From Tenrec ecaudatus (Eukaryota > Chordata > Mammalia > Afrosoricida > Tenrecidae), in NCBI RefSeq assembly GCF_050624435.1, contig NC_134541.1, positions 5,157,983 to 5,221,982 on the forward strand: DNA of 64,000 nt, written 5' to 3'. The notes below the pieces were generated by a model. That model worked only from the letters and a program-made list of their open reading frames with translations. It did not search any database and was not told the DNA's origin. Shown piece by piece: positions 1-10,667 of the stretch (positions are counted from its first letter, which is position 1; each line of letters begins with the position of its first letter). Position numbers and translations under genes: made by a program.

Positions 1-624
1 TGTTTTTGGCCGAGCCACGGTGCTGCCTGCACATGCCCTCCGACAGGTTGTCCGGGCTGCTCTGGACGGTCAGGCCGCAGGTCAGCACTGGTGGGTGGAG
101 CCGCTGCGCCCGCAGGGAAGGGAGGAGGTGGGGGCTCTAGGCCGGCTCTGACCCATAGCACCCCATGTCCAGGTCCCACCCTGGGGACTCTGGCTGAGTG
201 GGCAGGTGGGGCTCTCATGACCGGCCAAGGGGAGAACTATCGAGGGACACAAAGGAGGAAGGAGAAGCATGAAGGGACAGAGAACCAGCGCCCCGGGGCC
301 CCTCACGGCATGAGGAGGATGGGAAGGACTCCAGTCGGGTCCGGAAGCATGTCTCCTAGGCTGGACTTGGGGTGGGGAGGGGATTCCAGAACACCAGAGA
401 CCCAGGGATGGGCAGTGGGGGGGAGGGGGGAGCTCTCCATTGTGGTCAATCTCCATCTGCTCTATCACTTGGTTCACGTTTTTCTTTAAAATGACTTCTT
501 GGGGGGGTGTTTGTTTGTTGCATGTTTGTTAGTGTTTTGCTTGGGCTTGAACTCGTTCATCAGCCACGTGAATGGACAACCAGTGTCACGTGCCGTGAAC
601 AGAGCCACCACCCTCAGCTGTCAC
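1..624. other. Unassigned flank
   Basis: GC-rich sequence with purine-rich stretches and a G-rich block near 417-430. Several open frames overlap on both strands, but none has recognisable protein similarity or splice structure. I see no gene or classifiable repeat here. Confidence 0.4.
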
Positions 625-790
625 CGTCACCCGACTCATGGCAGTCTGTCAGAGAACAGAACCTCCCCTGAGGGCTCTGAGACTGTAAATCCTCCTGGGA
701 GGGGACAGCTGAATCCTTCTCCCTCGGAGCGGCTGGTGGGTTTGAACTGCCCACCTGTCCACTAGCGTCCCCATGGCTAACCCAGTGTGC
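625..790 (-). repeat. AfroSINE
   Basis: Degenerate copy. The diagnostic block GAGCGGCTGGTGGGTTTGAACTGC (complement of the anchored SINE middle) lies at about 726-749 and the GAGACTGTAAATC segment at 678-690. Confidence 0.75.
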
Positions 791-1659
791 TCCCAATAGA
801 TGATGACTCTCGAAATGTGCACTGTGAACACGGCAGCTGCCACGGCCCGCTCTGAGCGATGACCTGAGGCCTCCTCGCTCACTGAGAGAAACCCAGACAC
901 CAGTGGGGGCTGTAGTGAGGGCCGGAGCCCCAGAGACACCCGTCAGGACCGGAGTCCCTGCCCAGGAGTGGGTGCACGCACACCCACACGCAGCAGCACC
1001 CTGGGACCCAGAGAGTTTGGGGGCCAGATCCTGGTCCTCAAATGTCCAGCCCAACCCCATTCTTTCAGAGATGGGGAAACCAAGACCCCAAGAAAAGGAG
1101 TCACCGGCTCCCCCGCACATGTGTGGCTTGCAGTCAGCTCTCCCACCAGCCGTGGCGGTGCTGCCCGATGCCCCACCCGAGAAATGTCCCTCTGCTGTCT
1201 CCTGCTGGGTGGCAGACACCCTGACCTCTGCCCTGTGCTGCCAAGGGCATCTCTCAAGGGTCAAGTGGCTTTTCCTTCATCTACAGGTGCCCCGCCGCCT
1301 CTGCCTCCAGCAACCTCCAGGCCCTGGAATTCTGCCCAGAGAGAGGGGCCGGGTTTTCAGACGTCAGGGAGAGGATGCCAGGGAGGGATAGACGCCACGG
1401 TTCCTGGGCAAACAAACACACACAGAGAATGTGCCACCTGCGGCAGGGGGCTGTGCGGGCACCCCTGAGACCTCGCCAATGGCAGGTCTCCAGACAACGA
1501 AGATGCTGGCTCGCCCACATTCCAGAGCCGCAGGCTGGGGCCTGCCTGCCGGGCAACGGGCTCTGGCTTCGCCCCAGGCACAAGGGGAAAGAACATTTCC
1601 GTCATCTAGTCACACAGTCCTGGTTACAGCTCTGCTGTCCCCTGGTGCTCAGCTGCTGG
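791..1659. other. Unique sequence with a MIR-like core
   Basis: Mostly unassigned. A MIR-like stretch is visible at about 1060-1110 (GATGGGGAAACCAAGACC). No coding signal is supported despite overlapping open frames. Confidence 0.4.
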
Positions 1660-1795
1660 CCAGAAGGCTGGGAGGTCCACCCAGAGGTGCCACGGAAGAA
1701 AGGCCTGGCCACCTACTCCCCCCAAATCGTCCGTGGGGCACCCCATGCACACGCTTTATGCCACGCATGGGTGAACCTCGAGGACACCGGGTCTC
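1660..1795 (+). repeat. AfroSINE fragment, AAAGGCCTGGCC subtype
   Basis: Contains GAAGAAAGGCCTGGCCACC at about 1696-1714, the signature of the second SINE subtype seen also at 15.88, 46.99 and 60.99 kb. Both ends are decayed. Confidence 0.5.
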
Positions 1796-2749
1796 AGGTT
1801 AGGATGTGGCTTATGGGAAATAAGCAAAAGCAGAGACCAAGTGTCCTTGATTGTCCCTGGGCTGCGGAGGAGGGGGTGAGGAGAGGGAAAGGGGAGGGTG
1901 GGGCTCTGTGTGAAGGGCACTGGGCTTACATCCACGGTTGGCGGAATCCTTTGGAAGGGAGCGCGAGATCCCGGAACAAGGGAAGGACCCAGGCAGTGCC
2001 AGTGGCTCACCCACATGGGAATCGCCGATGGGCAGGGTTTGCCTGTATGATGCTCTTACCGTGCGGAGCAAGCACACTGGAAAAGAAGCAGTCCTCCTGC
2101 GGGTGGCAACCGCCCCACAGCCAACTGCTTTGTGGGTTGTTTTCCTTGTACTTCTCTTAGGACAGAGGAGTCGTGTGGGGAAGGGGGAGCATGGCACTGC
2201 CGGCAGAGATGCAGGGGCTCACGTCTTGGCGATGACCACTACCGAGCCTGGTGTCTCCCGGGCCTCCTGGTCCACCCCGTGAGATGGGGGGGACACAGCC
2301 CAGCGTGCCGCTTACAGCGGCTGCAAGGAGTGGGAGCCAGGCTCTAAACCTTTACTCTGCCTCTGCGTTAGCTCTAGAACTTTAAACAGACTACTCACTG
2401 CCTATCACTATGGTCACCTCAGTGACCAGGCCCGTGCACCTGAATCCAGACTCTGTGGCCCCGAGCTCTCTCCTGGCCCATGGGTGTTTACAGGTGAAAG
2501 AACACTTATTAAGGAAGAGACAGGTTCATCACAGGTTCCCTGTGTGACCAAAATGGCCTGGCAGAGGTACCTGACCACCACCCCCACCTCCAACTCCACA
2601 GGGGGCAAGGAGAAGCAAAGTGGTAAGCAGCCCCTGGCTGCTTCCTAAGAAGCAGCTGGCAGGCGGCTGTCCTCCCCCTGCCTCATCCAGCACCCCCGGG
2701 AGCAGCAGTCCGGGGGGAAGTCGAGGCTGTGTCACACTGGGTCCACCTG
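1796..2749. other. Unassigned sequence
   Basis: No recognised repeat or gene. A purine-rich stretch occurs at about 1860-1905. Open frames here are not conserved-looking. Confidence 0.35.
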
Positions 2750-3240
2750 TCTAGGTGCTGAAGAGCGAGGCTGACTCTGGGGACAATGGGACGCCAGCCC
2801 AGCCCTGGCGTGAAAGTTGGACGTTGACCAAGAAAGGCTGGAGAAGAGTCGACGCGTGTGAATGCCGGAGCTGGTGAAGCCCATCGAGCGTCCTGCGGAG
2901 AGTCCCACGGATTGCCGGGGGTACAGACATGGAGCTGTGTGGGCCAGACAAACAAAGGAGTACGGCCAGATGCTCCCGAGAAAGGAGCTGGAAAGATTCT
3001 TCTCCGTACTTTGACCAGGTTGCCTGCATAGACAGATCCCTAGAGAGGGGCACCAGGCTTGGTGGAGAGGCAGCGAGGACCAGGAAGGCCCTCCGTGAGA
3101 TGGGTCAGCACAGCGGCGGCAGCGATGGGCTGAAAACACGCCCTGGTAAGGACGCTGCAGGACTGGGCAGTGCTTCCTTCGGCTGTCTGTCCGGTCGCTA
3201 GGGGTCGGGACCAACCTGCTGGCACCTGACAACTACATCA
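2750..3240 (+). mobile_element. RTE (BovB-like) LINE, 3' end
   Basis: Holds the C-terminal part of the RTE ORF (decayed EARI..CLTYFGHV..RDQSLEKD region followed by the RRRGRPS..WTD region) and the 3' tail, ending in an ACAAC-rich tract near 3225-3246. It is 5'-truncated and frameshifted. Confidence 0.85.
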
Positions 3241-3489
3241 AGACAACCTTTTGTCCCAGTTCTGACACCGGCCCTCCCTCCCTCCCTCCCACAGCACCCC
3301 GATGCTCTGCTGGAGCTCACAGTCCATTGTAGTGGCCGCACAGACTTCCACCAACACTCAGGACTGTGAGATTTATTAGAGAAGGTACGGGTTATAATTC
3401 AGGACCTGGAATGCATTAGGACACCGTTCTTGGGTTAGGCCAGCCTCTTCTCAGCTGTGCCCCGCGGGCACCACCCACTGGCCACTGCC
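3241..3489. other. Short unassigned gap
   Basis: CCCT-rich stretch at 3270-3292, then unassigned sequence. Confidence 0.3.
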
Positions 3490-3660
3490 CCCCAGTGGAC
3501 TCCCACGTGCAGCAGACCTCCACAAGGCTTCCTAGTCTAATGTCTCCAGGAACAGATCGTCTCATCTTTCTCCCAGACAGCAGCTAGTGGGTTTGAACCG
3601 GTGACCTTGGGGTTGGTTAGCAGTGCAATGTTTATCCAACAGTGCCACCTGAGCTCTCGG
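3490..3660 (-). repeat. AfroSINE
   Basis: The block from CATCTTTCTCCCAGACAGCAG to AACAGTGCCACCTGAGCTC (3564-3657) is the SINE 5' half in reverse; the 3' half is decayed. Confidence 0.8.
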
Positions 3661-4189
3661 AAAACAAAACCAAAACCAGCCAGTTAGTTCTCATTCAATA
3701 ATGTCTACACGGCACCTTCTGGGACACCGGCTACATTCTTTGAGCCGTGCACCCTCTCACCCTCTGTGGGGGGGGGGGGTGTTTGCTTTTGTTTTCAGAT
3801 GGAAAGACTCCAAGTCCGTTTACTTTTCCCTCCACTTTTTCCCGCTTGCTTAAGACACTCGGACTATTATTTAGGTTGGAAGGATAAGGAATCCGGGGGG
3901 GGGGGGGGCTTTTGAAATGTTTTGTTTTAAAGAAACATACTCTCTATATTTACACAGCCCGTCCCAAGGAGTGAAATCAGGGACAATATCCAGTTACACC
4001 TCCTTCAAGGCGAGGGCGTGCTGTTCAAGGCAGACCTTCTTGACTAGGTAAATTTAAACTAATGTCTGGCTTGGGGAGGGGGGCATATGTCTGGGTTACG
4101 GTGTAAGTGGTTCCCTTGAGGCAGTAGTTTCAGGAGTCATTCTACTGTGCTGCCGTCGGCGTTTGTCACCGTGAGGGTTTGTTCCACTA
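3661..4189. other. Unassigned sequence with G-homopolymers
   Basis: Contains G runs at about 3768-3779 and 3896-3908. Nothing else is classifiable. Confidence 0.4.
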
Positions 4190-4392
4190 AACCAGCATTG
4201 AAGCCCCCTGCCATCAAGCCTAGTCTGACTCAGAGTGGCCCCTTAAAACAGAGCAGAGCTGCCCCCGTGGCATTCCAAGGCTGTGAGATGCGATAGACTC
4301 AGCCAGCCTCATTTCCCCCAAGAGCTGCCGGAGGTCCGAAGTGCTGACCTGGAGGTTGGCAGTGCAGTGCATACCCTGGTACGCCTCTAGGA
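4190..4392 (-). repeat. AfroSINE
   Basis: Starts with the tail-like CTGCCATCAAGCC block, with the GGTTGGCAGTGCAGTGC head-side block at about 4353-4370; moderately diverged. Confidence 0.75.
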
Positions 4393-4399
4393 CTCAAAA

Positions 4400-4612
4400 C
4401 CAGACCAAACGCACGGCAGTCGAGTCAGTGCCGGGTCATAGCGACCCTGGAGGGCAGGGAAGGACTGTACCCTTCGAGTTTCCAAGACTCTAACTTCACG
4501 GGAGTAGAAAGTCCTGCCTTTCTCCCAAGCAGCGGCGGGTGGTTTGACACTGTGACCTTGCAGGTAGCAGCCCCAGTGTGTAACTAGGACTCCTCGCCAG
4601 GGCTCAGCATGC
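4400..4612 (-). repeat. AfroSINE
   Basis: Well preserved: CGAGTCAGTGCCGGGTCATAG at 4420-4440, GGGAGTAGAAAGTCC at 4500-4514 and the head ending near CTAGGACTCCTC. It lies head-to-tail with the preceding copy. Confidence 0.85.
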
Positions 4613-6309
4613 CCCACCAGCAGAAATTCTGGGTCAGAGAGGATGTACAATGACAAAGAGCTTGTTGCAGATTCAAAAGCTGAACCTGCTAACGGTCGAA
4701 TCGATGTCCTTTTGCCATCATCCCTGCCAGCACTGGGTTTTATTATTTTGTTGTGTTTTTTTTCTCTTTTAATCAGTGTGCGGAGGGGCCGACCTCTGTG
4801 CTTTTCTATTTACCTGCAGAGCTGTGCTGACCCCTGTGTCTCAACCACTGTCTGTGTTTCCCAGGGGCTACGTGGGCTTGTCCGCCCCCTTATTTGGGGT
4901 CTCCATTGGCATCGGGGCTGCCTCTCCTCTCTTGGGACAGTCCCTGGGACATGTCAGTGGTGAGGTAGGTGCTGGGGCTGTCTGAGCAGGAAGGAACACC
5001 AAAAGTTCACGGAGGCTGAGCCCTGCCCCTGCCCCCCCCTGGCCTGCGTGTCCTCAGAGCCTGCCAGCCGAGCAAGTCTTAGCTGGAGCGTGAGGACTCC
5101 GGGGAGCTGAAGCTGGCAGTGAGCAACGCGGGGCTGCAGGACCTGACCGCGCGTTTGGTTGGCAGCCGAGCACTTCTCCCCCTGCGCCACCAGCCCTCTG
5201 TCCCTGAGGAAGCCCCCCCTCCGACCCCCCCCCCCCCCGAAGCACTGGTTCCGTAAATGAACGAACGACCTGGGCAGGAGCTTCTGTGTCCACCCCAATG
5301 GCCGTGGAGCAGGGGCGGGTCTGCTGAGGGCCCCTGAGCATCCCTGACTGCTCCTCTGACCGCAGGCTTCTGGGGAAACCGCTGGAAACTTCTTTCCCCT
5401 GGGCCGGAAGCAGCACAGACCCAGCCCCACCCCGGCCCGCCAGGCGGAGACATGCTGCCCACCGCCCGGCTCTGTGAGGCACCTCGAGGTCTAAATATAG
5501 AAGGCAGGTTGTGAGCGGGGCTGGGCTTCTCTAGGGGAGGAAGTGGTGGCCCTGATTAAAACCCTGGTTTTTGCTTCACCCCGGTTGAGACAGCCCCGGG
5601 GTGGGGAAAAGGAAGTGCGGTGACATGACGTGAGTTCAGCTCCTCCCCTCCCTTCCCCCACTGGGCAGGGCCAACGGAGCAGGTGGCTGCTGGCTCCTAG
5701 CTGTCTATGGGGTGGCCAGCATATTTGTGTCCCCTCACCCCTGGCTCCTCTCACCTTGGCTGTGAAAGGCAGAGGGTTGGCTGGTGTGCTGCACTCCGGT
5801 GCTCCCTGGGCCTCGGGTCCCCATGTGTCATCGTGGGGCTCCAGTGGGGCAGCGCTGGGGCCCCAGGCTCAGCCGTGCACGGCGTGGGCTCGGCCGTGTG
5901 GAAAGACGGGCTCGACCAGAAGCTACTAGGACTCCGGATAGAGACAGCAGAGCATCAGGCACTCTGTGACGGCAGGGCCCCATACCTGGAAGCCCCTCCG
6001 CCGTTCTCCTTCTTGCTGTGAAGATGTCCAAGGGTGCTTCCAGTGCACCAGGAGGTGGGGTCTGGCCATAGCCTCTAGCCAAGTCCCACCAGCTCTCCCC
6101 TGCTGTGGTTCCTCCTGTGGATCCCTTTGGAGACTTGGCGTGAGGGTGCTGAGTGTGGAGAGGGCCGAGAGAGAGCCTTCCTTGCGAGAATGAGTCCCGC
6201 CATGCTCCGGCACCATTGCCGGCAGGCCTCGTCGTCACGGTGCTGAGTGACAATACAAAATGCAGCCCGATACCATGCGTGCCCACTCTTTAAAGAAATC
6301 AAGTAAGAA
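4613..6309. other. Unique GC-rich block, candidate regulatory DNA
   Basis: About 1.7 kb with almost no recognisable repeats. It includes a perfect MEF2-type site CTAAATATAG (5491-5500), a CRE-like TGACGTGA (5626-5633), ETS-like GGAAGTG cores and a C-homopolymer near 5227-5239. Open frames on both strands reflect base composition and show no family similarity. Confidence 0.45.
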
Positions 6310-6425
6310 GAAGAAAGGGCCGGCAAACTACTCCCCAACAAGCCATCCATCAGCCACCAAAGACCCGTGAGCTTGCCATGAGTTGACCCGAACGCTGCCA
6401 ATGTGGTTTGGCCTAGGTTTGGGTA
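6310..6425 (+). repeat. AfroSINE 3' half
   Basis: AAAGGGCCGGCAAACTACTCC followed by a decayed GCCATGAGTTGACCCGAACGC tail and a GGTTTGG tail near 6405-6421. Confidence 0.6.
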
Positions 6426-6559
6426 TCTTATGTTTTTCTTTTTAATTAAAAAAGAAGAACTCAAGTGCAGGGGCCTTCAAAAGGTTCCTGGAGAACGTCA
6501 TTATTTTCTTATTCCATCTTTCCAGGGACTTTGTAAAGTTTCCGTTGTGAATCAGGTCA

Positions 6560-6748
6560 CTAGCATGGGGTTCGTTCATCTCACAGAGACCCTGCACGTA
6601 GGACAGGGTAGAACCGCCCTGGGGTTTCTGAGACGGTCACTCTTGATGGGAATCGAAGGCCTCATCTTTCTCCGTGGAGCAGCTGGTGGCTTTGAACTGC
6701 TGACCTTGCAGTTAGGAGCCCAACACATGACCCACTCTCTCTGTTACC
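6560..6748 (-). repeat. AfroSINE
   Basis: Clear middle block AGGCCTCATCTTTCTCCGTGG (6657-6677) and TTTGAACTGCTGACCTTGCAG; head near CCCAACACATGACCC. Confidence 0.85.
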
Positions 6749-7171
6749 TACCCAGGCTCTGCACGCATGAGGTGGAGATTATTTCAGACCATCATTCTTG
6801 TGTCCTGCAATTGGGGTTGGCCATTTAGAACCAGAAAGCCATACCGTTTGCTCTGCCAGGAGTGCCACAATCACAGGAACGGCATTGCGCTGTTCAACAT
6901 CCATCGTGAAGTACAATGCTGGCTGTGGCAGGACAATGTCCATGCGCATACAAAGACATCCAATCACTGCAATTATTATTCAAATATAGGCGCCACCACA
7001 AAAGCCAGTGATGAGGAAATTGAAGAATCCTACCAACATCCTCCATGGAAAATCGATCGCTATCAATGGGATGCATGGATACTTGTCAGTGACTGGAACA
7101 CAACAGCTGGACACCAGGAGGCAGGCACAGTCGTTGGGGAGTGTGGGCTCAGTGATAAGAGCAGAGCTGGA

Positions 7172-7710
7172 CAAGCACCCCCTCAATGCAAGAATACTTT
7201 CGTTTATTAAATTGGCACTCTATGATGCTCACCCTCCCGACACAACTGCTGAAGCCAAAGCGGGTGAACAAGTAAAAGCTGATGGTGCCCAGCTATCAAA
7301 AGAGATAGTGCCTGGGGTCTTAAAGGTTTGAAAATAAACAAGCGGCCATCTAGCTCAGAAGCAACAAAGCCTACATGGAAGAACACAACAGCCTGTATGA
7401 TCACGAGGTCCCGAAGGGATCAGTTATCAGGCATCAAAGAACAAAAATCATATCATTGGCTGCACACCTCTATGATACGATCACTAAAGACAAACGGGTG
7501 CATAAGCAAATGTGGCGAAGAAAGCTGATAGTGCCCGGCTACCAAGGGAGATAGTGTCTTGGGTCTTAAAGGCTTGAAGGTGAACAAGCGGCCATCTAGC
7601 TCAGAAGCAACGGGGCCCACATGGAAGAAGCACACCAGCCTGTGTGATCACGAGGTGCTAAAGGGACCAGGTATAAGGCATCATGCAAAAAATATATATG
7701 TGTGTATGTA

Positions 7711-7758
<48 letters not shown>

Positions 7759-8516
7759 ATATATATATATATACACACACACACACAATAGTGAATGAAG
7801 GGGGAAGTGCAGAGTGGAGACCCAAAGCCCATTTGTCGGCCACTAAGATCCCCTCACAGAGGGGTTTAGGAGAGGAGATGGGTCAGTCAGGGTGCAATAT
7901 AGTACCAATGAAGAACACAGCTTCCCCCCAGATCCTGGATGCTTCCTCCCACCAACTACCATGATCCGAATTCTACCTCGTGGGACTGGATAGGGCAGAG
8001 GTTGTACACTGGTGCATGTGGGAGCTGGAGGCACAGGGAATCCAGGGTGGATGATGCCTTCGGGACCAGGGGTGTGAGGCGCGATGCTGGGAGAGTGGAG
8101 GGTGAGTGGGTTGGAAAGGGGAAACCCATTACAAGGATCCACATGTGACCTCCTCCCTGGGAGACGGACGGCAGAGAAGGGGGGGAGGGAGAGTCCAGAT
8201 AAGGCAAGATATGACAAAATAACAATCTATAAATTATCAGGGGCTCATGGGGGAGGGGGGAGCAGGGAGGGAAGGGGGGAAAAAAGAGGACCTGATGCAG
8301 GGGGCTTAAGTGGAGAGCAAATGCTTTTAAATTGATTAGGGCAAAGAATGTGCAAATGTGCTTTATACAATTGATGTATGTATATGTATGGATTGTGATA
8401 AGAGTTGTATGAGCCCCTAATAAAATTTTTAAAAAAAGAAATGTCAAGAAAAGGTCTAGTGCGTAAAACAAAACAAATTTTAAAAATAAAAAGCAAGTTG
8501 AAACCAAAAAAAAAGA
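7172..8516 (+). mobile_element. Element A (5'-truncated retroposon) inserted in RTE
   Basis: A 1345-bp insert flanked by a perfect 10-bp direct repeat CAGAGCTGGA (7162-7171 and 8517-8526). It holds two tandem copies of a ~247-bp unit (around 7278 and 7524), a TG/TA/CA microsatellite and the terminal GTATGAGCCCCTAATAAAAT block at 8408-8427. A further A-rich 75 bases follow before the target repeat. No ORF is found. Confidence 0.85.
7691..7795. repeat. TG/TA/CA microsatellite, self-complementary
   Basis: Alternating TG, TA, CA, TA, CA blocks inside element A. The same position in the 52-kb copy carries an A run and a TG/TA tract (53513-53592), so the repeat belongs to this element lineage. Confidence 0.9.
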
Positions 8517-8633
8517 CAGAGCTGGAGATCAGGCGAGGGGATTTTGTAAAACCAGTGACTCCATTACAAGTATCTTTCTGCAGTAGCACAAATGGGCACT
8601 GGACACATGGACTTCTCCAGGTGAAATGCACGG

Positions 8634-9136
8634 TGTGTTAGGTTGGGTACTTTAGAGAAACAAATCCACAGAAACTCATGTATAAGAGAGAGTTTCATAT
8701 AAAGGTTAAGTGTGCATCAAGAAAACATCCCAACCCAGTGCTGCCCAAACCCACAAGCCCAACATTAACCCATATGCCTGATACCAATCCACAAAGTCCT
8801 CCTCCATCTCACAAAACACACGTAATAATGTCAACTGCAGGAGGAAAACCGAATCAGTGAAATGTGCAAACAAACATCTCAGCGCTGGCAGGGGTCTCCA
8901 CGCGGGCTCTCCAGCATCAGGGTAGGTCCATGCGGCTTCTCCTCGGGGATGTCTTGCAGGAAGTGAGCTTTGCCAGCTGAAGCAGAGAACTGGCTAAGGC
9001 AGATACACCCTGGTCCAACCATCAGAAAGCAAGAGACCCGAGAACTTGAAAGGTGAGGCTTACTGAGCCATTTATCCCTCTGCCCTTCAATTAACCCATG
9101 TGTTTATCAGCCAGGTTGGCACAATAAACTACCTCA
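8634..9136. mobile_element. LTR-like element with TG...CA ends
   Basis: 503 bp beginning TGTGTTAGG and ending ACCTCA, inserted in the RTE endonuclease region and bounded by a near-perfect 5-bp duplication (CACGG at 8629-8633, CACAG at 9137-9141). Its last ~90 bp match 10330-10422. It looks like a non-coding solo LTR; the family is not named and the transcriptional orientation is uncertain. Confidence 0.65.
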
Positions 9137-9742
9137 CACAGAAATCAAATATACTATTTGTAGGAAGAAACAAGGGAGAAGTTCAATATCAGCTGCTAAA
9201 GCCAGGCCAGGATCCGCTTGTGGAACAGGCCTCCAATTGCTCATCTGTAAATTCATGTTGAAGCTGAAGAAAATTAAAATAAGCACCCTAGAGCCCAAGT
9301 ACACCCTTGAGTACATCCCACCTAAATTTCAAGAACTTCCCAAGAAGAGATTTGCTGCATTGAACACTACTGACAGACGACATGGTGAGCTGTGGGAGGA
9401 CTTCACACGCATCATTCATGAAGAAGCAAAATGCCGTTAGAGAGAGAAGGACGGAAGGGTCAAAGTGGACATCAGAAGAGATCTGAAACTTGCTCCTCAT
9501 CACGGAATAGCTACGCATGTGGAAGAAATGAGGCCATCAGAGAGATGAACCGAAAATTCCAAAGGGCAAGTTGAGAAGACAACGTGAAACATCAAAATGA
9601 AATGTAGAGACCTAGAGGTAGAAGGCCAAAGGTAGCTTAAACAGAAAAGGATCCGAGCCTCAAGTTGTGACACTGAAAGATTCTCTGGGCAAAATGCTGA
9701 GTGATGCAGGAAGCATCCAAAGAAGACGGAAAGAATTATATT

Positions 9743-10422
9743 TGTGTTAGACAGGGCTCTCAGAGAGAAAACCAGATTGCTGATAATGATATCTATATAT
9801 ATTTATAAAGATAGATATGTGACACAAGAAATGAACACTTAAATTATAAACAGATAGGTATATAATACAAGAAATGAACAGTTAAATTATAAGCAGATTG
9901 ATATATAATACAAGAAATGAATAGTTAAGCTATAAACAGGTTGATACATAATACAAGAAATGAACAGTTAAATGATAAAGCAGTACAAATGGCTCAGTGT
10001 GACTCACTCCTGTGAGATTGTTGTGAGACACTGGCAGTCCTTCAAGTCTTGAGGGCCACCAGGAAGTCCTCTGTAGAGAGAGAGCTAGGCTATCCCAGCA
10101 CAGGCAGCAAACAGCAAGGTAGGTCACCAACCAACTGTCAGCCAGGTCACCAACTGCTAGTCCCCAGCTCAAGAGATGTAAATTTCAATTGTGTGGTCTT
10201 AAAGGGACCTCAACTTACAGTGACACTGTCCATAGGCTAGGCGTCCCACAGGTAGTCTACCCTTTAAATTGAGGCACAGAACAAGCAAGGCAGCCACACA
10301 CTAGTCCAATGATTAAAGAGCGAGAGACAAGAAAGGCATGGCTCACCGAGCCATTTATCTCTCTGCCCTTCAATTAATCCCACTTGTGTTTATCGGCCAG
10401 GCTGGCACAATAGACTATCTCA
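9743..10422. mobile_element. Second LTR-like element of the same family
   Basis: Begins TGTGTTAGACAGG and ends GACTATCTCA. It has an internal four-fold repeat of a ~57-bp unit containing ACAAGAAATGAA (about 9826-9970) and an end homologous to 9045-9136. No clear 5-bp duplication of its own was found. Confidence 0.55.
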
Positions 10423-10429
10423 TCACTGC

Positions 10430-10667
10430 AACAGAAAAGTGGGTGAAGGGAGACGTCAGACAGTGTAAGATATGACAAAATAATAATTTATAAATTATCA
10501 AGGGTTCATGAGGGAGGGGGAAAATGAGGAGCTGATGCCAAGGGCTTAAGTGGAGAGCAAATGTTTTGAGAATGATGAGGGCAACGAATGTACAAATGTG
10601 CTTCACTCGATGGATGGATGGATTGTGATGAGTTGTATGAGCCCCCAATAAAATGATATTTAAAAAA
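10430..10667 (+). mobile_element. Element A 3' terminus
   Basis: From ACAGAAAAGTGGGTGAAGG to CCCCCAATAAAATG plus a short A tail. It forms one insertion unit with the preceding LTR-like sequence: AAGAATTATA is repeated at 9731-9740 and 10668-10677. Confidence 0.8.

Noticed and set aside
1375-2160. 261-codon open frame on the plus strand, the longest in the window
   Set aside because: It has no recognisable domain, runs through a SINE fragment, overlaps long frames in other phases and sits in GC-rich sequence where chance frames are common.
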